This document shows, piece after piece, positions 27,201-38,865 of a stretch of DNA of 64,000 nt (positions are counted from its first letter, which is position 1; each line of letters opens with the position of its first letter). This stretch comes from Anarhynchus alexandrinus. Taxonomy: Eukaryota > Chordata > Aves > Charadriiformes > Charadriidae. Location: assembly GCA_008711295.1 (NCBI GenBank), contig VUYV01000147.1, positions 1,554,577-1,618,576 on the forward strand. The letters run 5' to 3'. Both the position numbers and the translations under genes were made by a program. Below the pieces are notes generated by a model. That model worked only from the letters and a program-made list of their open reading frames with translations, searched no databases and was not told the origin of the DNA.

Positions 27201-27430
27201 CACACAGCTTTCTGTGTCTCCATAAATAAAATCTCCTCCAAGCACAAGATTGTACCTTTATGGGACTTTTATTAAGCGGCATTGTTCAGTGAACTTCACG
27301 TAAGTACATGTCAACATTCTGTCTGGGCCAGCGTGCTAAAGCTAGGAGCTGGAAATGAAGGCTTCCAAACATCAGGAGTGTTCATCAGTGGGGTTTTGAA
27401 TCAGGCTCTTTGCAGACAGTGGAATCGATT
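24223..27430. other. Unique non-coding sequence
   Basis: Nothing is recognisable as a gene. A GC-richer patch with a few CpGs lies at about 24900-25100. At 24340-24480 there is a block with several AT-rich motif-like words (TTTATCT, TGACATTTATC) that could be conserved non-coding DNA. Confidence 0.45.
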
Positions 27431-27453
27431 GGGGGCGGTGGGGGGAGGGAGGG
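27431..27453 (+). repeat. G-rich run, strong G-quadruplex pattern
   Basis: GGGGG, GGGGGG, GGG and GGG runs occur in order with loops of one to four bases, which meets the usual four-run quadruplex pattern on the plus strand. No promoter or exon is evident nearby. Confidence 0.6.
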
Positions 27454-29837
27454 AAGGAGCTGGAATACAGTCTTGACCCAAACCCAAATACTTTTAAGTC
27501 TGAATGGGTGTTTGGATCCAAAGTTTTGGTTTAGAGCATTACTGAAATGTGAAAGCTATCCATGGAAGCTGACGCTGAACTTCTTGCACGTGTGGAGTGT
27601 CCTGAACTGTGGCTTTGTCCAGGTTCATGCCTAGGTTACTCTGCTTCACAGTGACCTACATTTTGTGGTTCAAACAGCTTTCCCTTCCAGGATCTTCCCA
27701 GGGTGGTTTGGACTGCTGCAATCTGTGTTTCTTCCCTCCCAGTCATACCAGTCTACCTAAGAATATCACCAAACAGGCTGCTTGCATCTCCACTGTGTCC
27801 CAAGAGGTGATTCTCATCTGAAGGTTCAGGTGGGCAGTGATGATACACCTACCAAATATGACCACTTTGCAACAAGGAGATGCCCACAGTAGCTGCAGCC
27901 CAGCCAGCCTGCCCATCGCTAGCGAGGAGCCCGTGGCTGTATGGGCATCAGCCTGGGCGATACAATAACCAGGACCCTCAGGAGGTGTTCAGCTGTTAAA
28001 AGCCACGTCGCTGTAGCTTCACTCATTAAGTATACCTGTCTCAGTAATGTAGAGGAAAAGATGGGAAATAACAGATTTTGAAAGGTGATCCAAGAGAAAA
28101 CATGGTCACATTTTCAGCTATTTAACTTTCACAGAGTAATAAACATATTTACCACACAAAGGGGAAAAAAGTAAATGAGATTTAGGTTGTTCATTTGCAA
28201 AGAAACCGGGAACCTAATCTCAGCTCTGTCTTTCTCTCATGTGCTCTCCCAAGTATGACCATTTTATCTGCAACAGCAGTTTGTTGAAAACCCTCATGTA
28301 TCATCCATGCCTGTGTCTCTTCTAGTTAGAGATAAATAAGAATAAAATGTCAATGACCCTCTCCTCTCCTCAATTCCCTGGTTATCCTGTCAGAACAAAC
28401 AGCTAGGGCTAAGACGTCATCCCAAAGTCATCAACTGTTCAGCTCAGCTGAAAACTGCCCATAGCTTTCCACTGCAACATATCACTCATTGCCTGACTCA
28501 CTAAAAATAGGTTGTATTTTTTTGCTCCACTGAAACCTGTACAAAAGAGCCAAAGCCTTGACAAATCTGTGGCAGAAGAGCTATGGCTTTTTATGACCAT
28601 GACCTTAAGTGACCATGTTAATTTACTCTTCTTCCTGGCTCCATGCCAAATCCCACTTGCGTGATCTACACAATGAGTCCAAGTTGTCCAGAGCAGACAA
28701 GAGGGATTTCAGTTTGCTGCTGTGTAATTAGGCTTAGTAAATGACAGCACTCTTCAGCAGTAAACGTAGTGCTGTTGGGGCCGAAGCAGGAGTGAGAAGT
28801 CATGGGAAGAGGAGAGAAAAGAAAAGAAGAGGAGAGAAGGAAAGACACAGAGAAACTGCCTCCATAGGTGCAGAACTTTTCTCCCCCGGACTGAGAGCAA
28901 CAAACAAAGCAGGGACATCTGATCAGCGTTACTCAGGTCTACCTCTAACTTTTCCTCTTCTTTTCTGGCCGATGCACTGTAGTGTGTGAGCACAGATGTC
29001 ATTGCTGGCTGCAGGCCAGGAGTGTGTCCCAGGTGGCCTTGGTTCTTGCCTCAGCCGTGGAGGCTGGGAGGCAAGGCCTGAAGGGACTGTGAAAGCATAG
29101 GAGCCGCAAGGTAGCGTGGCTGACCCCATAGGAAGACATAAGCTTTTTCCACTGTCAAGTGACTAGTTAGAATAGCCTGCTCCTCCAGTCTCCTGGGCCA
29201 ATGACAGACGTCCTTTCGCTGCACAGTGGATTGTATCCACCGCCCAGCCCCAAGGCAGGGAGTAGGTGCCGTTACTTTGTAAGTGGGGAGGGATTGTGCT
29301 CCACGCATCAACAGCACACTTGACAAACCTTTAGTAAGGAGAAGCACAAGTTAGACATACCTTTTACATATAGTCACCTGGAGGCCACACACTGAACTTG
29401 AGGGGCACATGTGCTACAGTTAGGTGCCTACTCACGCTCTTTTTCCTGCTGAGTTGACTGGGGTATGATCTGGGTGCAGCACCTGACCTCCAGCTGGTAA
29501 CCAACAAGGATCCATCAATGTTTCTAGTCAGGAAAAGTTTAAGGAGGATTAGGCTTCATAGTCAATGCTTTGGCCTGGACAGTCTACTTGGGACTACCGG
29601 AAAAAACCCAAACACTGGAAAACAGAAATGTATTTAAAATTACTGTGATGCAAAAATGGAAACATGGCAATTTTATTTTACATTTATTTGTAGATGAAGC
29701 TCATTTGTAATAAATTATGCAAGTGCAACTTGCCCCAGATCTCACAGGTCCTAGAGAAAGGGCAGGAGACAATCATACTGGGCAGTAAAATGGCAAGCTG
29801 AGGTCCACAGGCCTGTGTGGTTCCCTCCTGCAGTTCA
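27454..29837. other. Unique non-coding sequence
   Basis: No gene is seen. A purine-rich stretch at 28795-28855 (AGGAGAGAAAAGAAAAGAAG pattern) gives lysine/arginine-rich open frames that are artefacts. A GC-richer patch lies at about 27880-27990 and another at 28990-29280; neither shows splice-bounded open frames that I trust. Confidence 0.45.
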
Positions 29838-29929
29838 TCTTTCTCTCTTTCTTTCTTCCTTTCTCCCTTCCTTCCTTCCTTTCTTTGTCTCTCCCTTCCT
29901 TCCTTCCTTCCTTCCTTTCTTTCCTTTTC
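29838..29929. repeat. CTTT/CTTC microsatellite
   Basis: About 90 bases of pyrimidine-only DNA made of CTTT and CTTC tetramers, with one internal TTTGTCTC interruption near 29884. The open frames over it (Ser/Phe/Leu-rich on plus, Lys/Glu/Arg-rich on minus) are repeat translations. Confidence 0.9.
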
Positions 29930-32900
29930 ACCCCAGTTTTCCCTTCTCACATCTGCTCTTCTTTTCCCATTTTCTCTCTCCTTACGTAACACCTGTGCTG
30001 GAAAAAATAATGTTCCGACCTTTCCACAGCTCCAAAAGGAATTATTTAATCAAAATATTGTAAAAATCGTTAATATAAACAGGAAGAGAAGCTTTTAATT
30101 AGACATAGGAGAAAAAGCAGATTAGCCCCAGGATCTCTTGTGTGGAGATCATCAGGCCATTACAGCAGCTATTTTCCTGATGTCTGCGTGGACCGAAGCC
30201 AGCTACTTTTTGCTCCTGCTGAAGAATCAGGTTAATCAAAATGATGACAGCCAAATGGACAGAGAGCAGGATTCATCCAGGCCTCTTTGTCTAAACTCCA
30301 GATGGAATTAGGAAGTTAAAGCACAGACAGCGTGTCCAGCATGGCCAGGCCCTCATGTGACAAGCCCTGTCTAAAAATCGTTCCCATTAATTTGCAACTG
30401 TCAATCACCTCAGCATTCTGCTCCGAAACAATGGCTGGCCCCAGATCACAGCTTCTCCCCATCTCCCCGCACCAGCACAGCAGAGAATTAGGGATTTTAT
30501 TTTTTTTTTCATGATTAGTAAAGACTTCTTGGTGCAGTGCAACTGGCTTTGTGCAAGTAAATAAGCTGCTTGAAGGCCAAGGGACACTTTACTCAGACCC
30601 ACCCCCCTCCACGCCCTAATGAAGAACTGAGACAATTTATTGGATTACATTTAGTGGCCGTGGTTTTTTTGTGCGAATAACAAATTTTTCAGCTTGGCAA
30701 CCAAATAAAAAAATAAAAAAAGGGGCACGAGAGGGTGGAAGTTGGTTTGAAGTCAAGTTAAAAGCAAGGGAAACAAAAACCAAGATTCGCCACCCCACTG
30801 GAGAAGAAGGAGACAGTGGCATCTCTGTTTCATCCCACAGTTCATGGGTTGCTGCTCTGGCCCAGGATGACCTTACCCACAGAAGGGCTGAACATGGGTT
30901 CCAGTGGCTGCTTCAGTGATTATAAGGAGAAATGTCCCCAGGAGAAATCGAGAACATCTTTCCTCAGCTGTGTATAACCTGCGGCTTTTTACACTTTCTT
31001 GGAGGAGGGGTGGTAGCTGCATTCAAAGTCAAACAAGTAAAGGAGGGAATGAAGCGTGGTCTCGTTCTGGTTTCAGAGAGTGTCCCAACTATGAAGATAC
31101 AGGGCAGACAGGAGATGACAGGAAGTTCTTCTGCAGTTGTGTGACTTAATCATCTGTATTCCCAGGGAGAAAATAGTACAGAAAATTTGGCTCAAATTCC
31201 TGAATAGCTTTAGGATATATCTGAAGGCATATTTACTGTTATCAACAAAAACTATCTTTTGTTCTGTTGTTCATGTAAATTTAATGACAAATAAATTTGT
31301 ATTAGATTTCCTATGCAGAGAATTCAAATTTCTTTTTTGCAGCCCACATCTGTATATTGAATCTTTGCAAGACTCAAGCACATTTGTGAAATCAAATCAC
31401 ATTCTTTCAAGATATGCAGAAACCTAAACAAAAGGATACAGGAGGAATATTGAAAAGTCAGAAAATATTATTTGAAATTGAGCCTTTTTTTTTAGATACT
31501 TTTTAGATAATATTTTAAAGGAAAAAAAAAGTCAAACTAAACATTTCAAATTGACTTAAAAGAAGGTTTTTTAGTTTTTTTTTTTAAAAAGTTCTAAGAG
31601 TTTCTATTTCAGTTCCACCTGAACTGAGGGTCTTTCTCCAATTGTTCAGTCCAGCAACCAGATTGAACCCCCCTGTTTTCCCCAGCTCTTAATATAACAT
31701 AATATAATTTATTGCCTGAGATTACTTTCCTGAGTATATTACTCCTCTATCTGGGTGACCCAGCCTGAAGACATAAAGCCAGCATCAGTAGCCATTTCAC
31801 TTCCCAGACTTAGGCTGAGTCATTGCCATGCACATGCTTCACTTTTTCTGCTTGCTTGTCTAAAGACACATACACACAATATGTAACACATGTATGATAC
31901 AGGGATGACATCATATGCTATTTTAAAGAATCATACAGTAAAGATCATCTATCGTATACCATATGAAACTTGTGTAACTTGTAGATCCATATTTTCCCCT
32001 ATTACTTAGGCTTTACACGTTAAGCTTGTTGTCATAGGAAGAGAAAGAAACTGTTAGCTACATGAGATTTGATACAAAATGCCACTCTCTCACAACCAAT
32101 ATTTTGCTAAGAGTACAAGAGAAAAGAGGGGAAATAAAATAGATGAAAAAGAAGGACGAGGGGGTTGAAAAATTACATTACTTCGCTCCTGGGGAATGGA
32201 GCTTTTGAAAATGAATGCAGTCATTAACCATCTGGCTTACTAAATAGTTAGCAAAAAGTTCCTCTGAAAGGGTTGGCTTTACATTCATAACTGCAGTTTA
32301 TTGGTCCATTGGCACCAGCATGCCTAAACACAAGGGAAAGTCAATACTGTATCATAGCATCGCCTAGCTAACACCTGGAATATATTCTCTGGAGTGAAAA
32401 CAGCAGGGAACTGACCAGAAATAACCTCTCTCATATTATTCCTTCAATTAGACCAAAACAAGTTTCCCTTTGAAAACTTAATAATAAACACTGCAGGTCA
32501 TTCACTTGTTTGGAGCCCCTTTGGGAAAGCTGAGCAGATGGGTCCCCTTATCTAGCCCCCTCGCTGTCACAGAGACAACAGCCGCAAATCAGGACAGATA
32601 TTGATTTTAATTGGAACCAACAGCATCTACATACCGTCTTAATATCCACATCTTCCTGGAAAAAAATACATCTTTTTAAAAGATTGGTTTGTTTTGTCCT
32701 GTCAGGTTGATTAGACCGAATGAGGTAATTCTTTGCAAGATGAACAATTATGCCATTTTTCAGGTTCACTGCTTAAGTAGATACACACAGCAAATCCCTA
32801 GGCCAACCCGAGGTCCATTTCAGAGCCTTTGTACATACAAGCAGCACAGATTAAAACATTGTTCATCCAAACTAAGGCAGTTATATTCTCATTATCAAAC

Positions 32901-33000
32901 AGATTTGAGGTGTCGTCAGGGTCTCTTCAGTGGTTTTCACTGAGGCGTAAGTATTCCTTAGCCGTGGAGAGAACTAACAACACAAAGTGAACATCTACTT
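29930..33000. other. Unique non-coding sequence with candidate enhancer-like block
   Basis: No gene is seen. The 30360-30450 interval holds a PBX/MEIS-like TGTCAATCA, a SOX-like AACAATGG and a homeodomain/POU-like ATTAATTTGCAA within about 70 bases. A second block with such words lies at about 32500-32650. There are T or A runs at 30500, 30700, 31485 and 31575. Confidence 0.4.
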
Positions 33001-33828
33001 AAAATCAAATTATCTGGGACATTTTCACCACCCCCGGGGTAAAAGCAGCTCTCCTCAAAAATCTTGTAAATGCATCAAGCCAGCTATTCCCTGAAGAACC
33101 TCAGATGCATTGCTATTTGCCTTTAACAGATGCAAGGAAGCTCTTCCCCTGTGCCCCCCCGCCCCAGCCCCACCAACATCTTCTTTACATCCCATCTTCA
33201 CNAGACCTGGCAGGGCTGTCGTTGTCATCGGCAGTAGCGTCGTCCTTCCAAAGTGGCAAACAACATCACCCTCCCTCCCCCTGGGAACCACAAGAAATAA
33301 CTGTCACGAAGGGAGTCATCTCAGGGGACCTCTACAGATACTGCAATAACATAGGCGGTAGCATGGAGAGGACCGGACCCCTGCCTACGCATATCGCTAG
33401 GGAGGCCTTAGAGGGGACCAAATTAGACTGGGGAAGAATTAGACATTGCTTTAGGGGGCTGGGGTGCAAATGAAGGCATCGTGCAGGGCTTGCATTAACC
33501 CCTTCACTATGGGGCAAAGGACTGTCACAACAAGCTGGAGGCAATGTAAAGTCTGTTTCTACCCTGTCTCTGCATGCTCCATGCATTGATGGCCACATCT
33601 GGGCCTTTTGGGGTCTACACCCTGGGGAAAGGCATTCGCAGGGAGCCCAGACGCAGACACCTATACGCTCCGTATGCCCCAGCTCTTCAGACTCATCTTG
33701 TAGAAGTAGGAGGGTATGTGCTGCATATTCCCAAAGTGGGCAGTGGTCCCTCCCCGGTACCAGGCACCTCCAGGAGAAATTCCTCCTCCATGAGAAGCAT
33801 CCTCACTTGGCAGCATAACATCCTCTCA
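33001..33828. other. GC-rich patch with an ambiguous base
   Basis: This interval is clearly more GC- and CpG-rich than its neighbours and contains the only N in the window (33202). It probably includes decayed upstream sequence of the LINE remnant that follows, but I cannot align it. Open frames of up to 122 codons on both strands carry an X at the N and show no domain. Confidence 0.35.
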
Positions 33829-33935
33829 AGGGAAATGGTATAACCCGTGGCTTGAATCATTTAAAACTAGATTGTCACACGTGCCAGCAGATGTAGGAGA
33901 GATAACAATCATGCAGGGGGTGTGGGGGCCGGGGG
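33829..33935 (+). mobile_element. Probable decayed CR1-like 3' coding remnant
   Basis: Reading the plus strand in the frame of TGGTATAACCCGTGGCTTGA gives NPWLESFKTRL followed by VPADVGE. This resembles the conserved C-terminal segment of CR1 ORF2, where a Leu-Glu-x-Phe-Lys-x-Arg-Leu motif follows a Pro. The match is short and nothing upstream aligns by eye, so the call is tentative. Confidence 0.35.
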
Positions 33936-33939
33936 GTGG
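33915..33939 (+). repeat. G-rich run, possible G-quadruplex
   Basis: Three runs of five or six G with loops of two or three bases, followed by a short GG. A four-run quadruplex is possible only if a long run is split. Confidence 0.45.
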
Positions 33940-35543
33940 AACGACTACTGTCCCTCTCTGACATCTGCGCTTCCATGATTGATGAAATCCCCAGCAACAG
34001 CTGCCCTTTTGGCTAAGACTCAACAAATCTAAGAGTTATTAGAGCTTTTTGCAGGGCTGAAGGGGAACGCAGAGATGCAGTGGGCTTATTGCGTTTGAAA
34101 ATTGTGTAGCACACTCGGATCACTTCTCCCCTTCACTACCTGATATGCCTTTTAATTTCCCCTCGTGCCACTCATCTCCAGTCCCCCTGCCAGACTGCCC
34201 TGTGAGCTTGGCAAGCTTTGTTTCTTCAAGTGTATGCTTACCCTGCATGCAGGTTTTTCCCAAGCTCTCACTGCTTCTGTTAAAAGCCCCCCTGGAGATA
34301 AACTACAAGACTAACACTAATTACCATAATAATTTGTTAGAGCATTGCTTTGATCTTTTCTCACCTACCAAGTCAATCCTGTTCTACTCCATCTCCAAAA
34401 GTGTTAGATGTGATTACATAACTAATTAACACAAGAGATTGAGTTTTAAAGAATGTATGACAGTAATTCACATAAAAGTTTTGATCTCTTGATAAACAAG
34501 GAAGTGGGCAAACTTATCACTTCCCAGGAGACTCTTAGCAGGCCAGTTGTTGCCAGAAATCTAACATATAACACGCATGTCTTAGAATGGCACTGTTAGG
34601 ACGGCAAGATGTACTGTTACCCCAACAATTTGTAGAAAATCTGTAGAAAATACCATTATTTTTTTGAAACTCACAATCTTGAAATAGTCTTATTTTATTC
34701 TTATATGTGAAGCATGCTTCAATATAAGATATTTCTCTTTGATCAGGAAAAGCCCAAACTTTTTCAGAGGTTTTATCTCCTTTCAGGATCAATTTCAGTT
34801 TGATTTCTACCTCAGAATAAGACAGTTTTGAGTGTTTTCAGATTCCTTGGTGTGTCATCACTATTTCATTTCATAGGATGCCTGGCAAGTTACACAGATC
34901 TCTATTCCTTTGAATAAATAAGAAAGAGAAGAGAGGGAGAGAGATCACATATCACACTTTACAACTAGGTCAACTTACACAACTTCTAAAACATGTTAAT
35001 TAGGATTTAGGAAACACAGTGAGAACCCATTGGATTTATGCACTGGCTTTAGAGATTTTGACATCAAATCATGGTATGCAAAAATGGAACAGGAAAGCAG
35101 ATGTCTGTCTGGGAGCATCAGGAACTACATAACTGTGATTATTAAAGCAGTAAGAATCTCCGCATGATTGCTTCATGTTGTCACCTGCAATATCTTTGAT
35201 GTCAGAAACTTTTATTGAATGTTAGGAACCTGTGAGAAGCAATTGATCCAGCATAATTAAAGGACAGTGCTATTACTGAGATTTTTTTTTAGATTTTGGA
35301 CACCTAGTATTTTGGAGTCATGGTGCCTACAAGGCTATGGAGAATTTTCCAGGGCAGATATAGCTGGTATTTGACAGTTAGGAAAACAGTGTTAAAAAAG
35401 AGAGTGAGTTGAACACAGTGGTTATAACTCTTTTTGTGAGTTCACAAATGGATGAGGGGGGTTAGAAAACGTGTGTCTCCAGGAAATGTTTGCAATTTTC
35501 TGCTGTTTTTATTTCCTACCCTCACTCTTTCTATCTCCAACTC
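33940..35543. other. Unique non-coding sequence
   Basis: No gene or interspersed repeat is recognisable. A purine-rich stretch lies at 34918-34945. Confidence 0.5.
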
Positions 35544-35728
35544 CTTCTCTTCTCTTCTCTTCTCTTCTCTTCTCTTCTCTTCTCTTCTCTTCTCTTCTCT
35601 TCTCTTCTCTTCTCTTCTCTTCTCTTCTCTTCTCTTCTCTTCTCTTCTCTTCTCTTCTCTTCTCCTCTCCTCTCTTCTCTTCTCTTCTCTTCTCTTCTCT
35701 TCTCCTCTCCTCTCCTCTCCTCTCCTCT
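35544..35728. repeat. CTTCT pentanucleotide microsatellite with variant blocks
   Basis: About 185 bases of pyrimidine-only DNA with a 5-base period. A long block of pure CTTCT units is followed by two or three CTCCT units at about 35662-35673, then more CTTCT units, and finally five or six CTCCT units at 35701-35728. All three plus frames and one minus frame stay open across it, because neither five-base unit produces a stop codon in those frames. The Ser-Leu-Leu-Phe-Ser and Arg-Arg-Glu-Glu-Lys translations are not genes. Confidence 0.95.
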
Positions 35729-35784
35729 TAGAAACATTCTAAATAGATATCACGTATGACTGTTACAATTCTTTCTTTATTTAC

Positions 35785-35852
35785 TAAAAAAGAAGAGGGG
35801 AAAAAGAAAGGAGAAAAAAAATTAAAAAAAAAAAGAAAAGCCAAGAGAAAGT
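35785..35852. repeat. Purine-rich low-complexity tract
   Basis: A nearly pure A/G tract (AAAAGAAGAGGGGAAAAAG pattern) with a poly(A) core. It lies about 60 bases after the pyrimidine microsatellite on the same strand, so the two are complementary in composition. Confidence 0.8.
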
Positions 35853-37529
35853 CAGAGGAAATATTTTGTGTTTCTGTCATCAGAGATACATAATTAAGAC
35901 CTGAAATTTTTTGCAAACTTCTCTTGCCATCCTTGGTACTAGCCTTAGCAGGGCATGTTACTTCAGAAGCTTCTTGTATGACAAATTGCATAGGAGGAGA
36001 GCAATATATCATCGGATGTGACTCATGACCAGTGCATTCATCCAAATGGCCAAGTCTACAGAACATTTCAGGGCTCACTAATGTTACAGTATTCAGCATG
36101 CAGAGTGTGATTTATTAATCTGAGATTTGTTTAAATAAATAGCCTTTGCAAACTGCCACGTGCAGACAGATCTCTTCACATATGGACTCTACTGTATGGT
36201 AACCTGCACAGCTGAGAAAGAATTCTTACCCATTTGGCAAACCAGCTGACGGATTTTCTCCTGTTGCTCCTTTACCAATGAAAAGTACCGATATAAAACT
36301 ATTGCCTATTTAAGTCACACAAATTTACATTTCATCAGCAGTGGCACAATGTTTCTTACATACGCTTTTGCAGGCAAACGGCCAGGCCACTTACTAGTAC
36401 TTCAGTTCAGTTACTGGGTTAAAATATAGTTTGGCATCACTGATATAAAAAAGCATATACCACTTATTAACGATATACTTGAGTTTAGATAGAGCCCTGA
36501 GACAAAGAATAGACAGCCTGTGTGTGGGCAACTTCATTACCACTGCTTGCACCAAATTTGAATTTGACCTCCTGATCTTTGCAGGGCTATAATGCAATTT
36601 AATTCACTCACTTCAGATTTCATTTGAGGTACCTTTCACTGAGAAAGGAGTTTAATTTCATGTGTGCTTGAGTTAAAGCTGTCGAGAGAAAGTCAGGCAA
36701 ATGTTCCTCTCATTTATTCCAGTTCAACTTTAACAGAGCCCATTGGCATGAACAAGAGGAGAATTTTGTTCATTGTCTCCCCATACGACTATGTGCATCT
36801 CATTCTTAATGACTGGAATCAGAAGGAAAATGAACAAAAGTACAGAAAATTGGTCCCTTGGGTCATTTTTAATGACCTACAAAAATAAAGGCTCTGTTAG
36901 CTCTTTCTCAATTCTAACCTGATTGATTGCTGATGCTTTTGGAGGAAGAAAGGTGAACCTAATCTATTGCACACACTCTGAGGTGAGCACTGAGATAATA
37001 ATGATACACAAGAAACTGTGCTCCCTATTAGAGACCTTTTTCTCAGTAATGTTTTTCCTCATTGGCTTCATTACAACTGTCAAAACATGGCTATCATTTG
37101 AGAAGCAAGTGAAAGAAAAGTCCTCCTCATCCTACAAACATATTTTTCCTTTGTCTGGCTACTTTGGGACCTTAGGGAGTTAGTTTGCAGGCAAGGCCAA
37201 ATCCCAATTTCCCTGTAAAGGAGGAAGTTGACATCAGTGAATGTTTAGTGAGAGTAATGACTGCAGTTTCGATCTCGTAAACCCTGAAGCATTACAGAGC
37301 AGCAGTCCCTGTAAAATCAACTCAGCAATACCTTATCAGCTAAGTCCAAAGCTTCCTGTAGGATGCTGTGACCCATACGGTCCAGTTCACCTGAGCTTGT
37401 CTTTGTCTCTGTTCTTTGTAAGTACAAAAGGGTGTTCTAGGCTCCCTGCATGATCAAGGAAGATGGAGATTTAGACCCCTCTCTGAATTTAGGAATAGGT
37501 TAGGATCTAAGTCAGCCTTCTAGCTTTGA
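35853..37529. other. Unique sequence, candidate conserved non-coding block
   Basis: No gene is seen. The 36105-36290 interval is dense in homeodomain-like TTATTAAT, forkhead-like TTGTTTAAATAAA, CACGTG-like and CAGCTG E-box words and looks like conserved non-coding DNA. That is an impression and not a measurement. Confidence 0.4.
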
Positions 37530-38420
37530 TCATAGAATCACAGAATCATAGAACTGTTTAGGTTGGAAGGGACCTTGAAGATCATCAAGTTCCAACCCCC
37601 CTGCCATAGACAGGGACACCTCCCACTAGACCAGGTTGCTCAAAGTCCCATCCAGCCTGGCCTTGAACACTTCCAGGGATGGGGCCTCAACAACTTCTCT
37701 GGGCAGCCTGTTCCAGTGTTTCATCACCATCAGAGTAAAGACTTTCTTTCTAATATCTAATCTAAATCTACCCTCTTTCAGTTTAAAACTGTTACCCCTC
37801 ATCCTATCATTACATGGCCTTGTGAAAAATCCTTCTCCAGCTTTCTTGTAGGCGCCCTTCAGGTACTGGAAAGCTGCTATAAGGTCTCCCTGGACTCCTC
37901 TCTTCTCCAGGCTGAACAACCCCAACTGTCTCAGCCCATCTTCATGTGAGAGGTGCTCCAGCCCTCGGATCATCTTCATGGCCCTCCTCTGGACTCAATC
38001 CAACAGGTCCATGTCCTTATGTTGAGGGCTCCAGAGCTGGATACAATATTCGAGGTGGGGTCTCATGAGAGCGGAGTAGAGGGGCAGAATCACCTCCTCG
38101 ACCTGCTGGCCATGCTGCTTTTGATGCAGCCCAGGATACGGTTGGCCTTCTGTGCTGTGAGCGCACATTGCCGGCTCATGTTGAGCTTCTCATCAACAAA
38201 CACCCCCAAGTCCTTCTCCTCAGGGCTGCTGTCAATCCATTCTCCACCCAGCCTGTATTTGTGCTTGGGATTGCCCAGACCCATGTGGAGGACCTTGCAC
38301 TTGGCCTTGTTGAACCTCATGAGGTTTGCACAGGCCCACCTCTCCAGCCTGTCCCGGTACCTCTGGATGGCATCCCTTCCCTAGAGAGTATCTACCGCTC
38401 CACAAAGCTCCACACAGCTA
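37530..38420 (-). mobile_element. CR1 LINE, 5'-truncated, minus strand
   Basis: The 3' end is at the low coordinate. On the plus strand it starts with CATAGAATCACAGAATCATAG (37531-37551), the reverse complement of the ATTCTATG-type CR1 tail, followed by GGTTGGAAGGGACCTTGAAG and the CR1 3' region. The body carries the C-terminal part of CR1 ORF2 on the minus strand. The alignment by eye fades at about 38400-38420, so it lacks the endonuclease domain, most of the reverse transcriptase and ORF1. CR1 copies are usually 5'-truncated and lack obvious target-site duplications, as here. Divergence is moderate, with CpG-decay-type changes. Confidence 0.92.
37626..38320 (-). pseudogene. CR1 ORF2 C-terminal fragment, broken
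   Basis: This is the C-terminal end of the CR1 reverse-transcriptase polyprotein, downstream of the catalytic palm. The upstream piece (38320 down to 38090) starts near [12 protein letters not shown], a hallmark after the RT core, and runs through [12 protein letters not shown] and [17 protein letters not shown] frameshift follows at about 38092. After it, the reading passes a Leu-Tyr-Ser-Ala-Leu...Arg-Pro-His-Leu-Glu-Tyr segment and an in-frame TGA at 37997-37995, where CR1 usually has an Arg codon, consistent with CGA to TGA decay. The last piece (37979 to 37626) contains [24 protein letters not shown] and LEVFKARLDG and ends at a natural-looking stop. It cannot make a functional enzyme. 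Confidence 0.9.
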
Positions 38421-38865
38421 TTATCTCTTCTATGACTGGTGAGATAAAGGGAGATTCAGTGGGTCCTCTGGAAACACTTGCTTCTAATTGCTGTGTGCTG
38501 AAGTAACAGAGATTTATTAGCCTACTGAGTTAGACTTACATGCCTGCAGGTAGACGGACTACCTGGAGCATGGAAGATCCTGATCTCAGACCTGTTCTTC
38601 CCTTTGCAGTATGATATGAATGAGTAAAAGCCTTCCAGAGACTTCCTGATCTATCAGTTGTATTCTCTTGGTTATCTTTGGACAGCCTAAAGATGTCTTT
38701 TCAATGTTTTGTGCTCTTTCTTGCCTTTACAAATGTAGTCTGTATTCTACCTCTGGTAGTTAGAACCATTTCAGAGGGAATGCAAAATCTTCCCCCGTGT
38801 ACTCTGGCATTTATTTGAATGTGCAGAAAGACCAGATTCTTTCATACTTTAGTCCCTGAAGCTTG
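38421..38865. other. Unique non-coding sequence
   Basis: Nothing is recognised between the CR1 copy and the tandem duplication. Confidence 0.5.

Noticed and set aside
29684..30098. Lys/Glu/Arg-rich and Ser/Phe-rich open frames
   Set aside because: Produced by the CTTT/CTTC microsatellite at 29838-29929.
35452..35759. Open frames of 68-96 codons over the pentanucleotide array
   Set aside because: They are translations of a CTTCT/CTCCT microsatellite, open in several frames at once because the repeat makes no stop codon in them.
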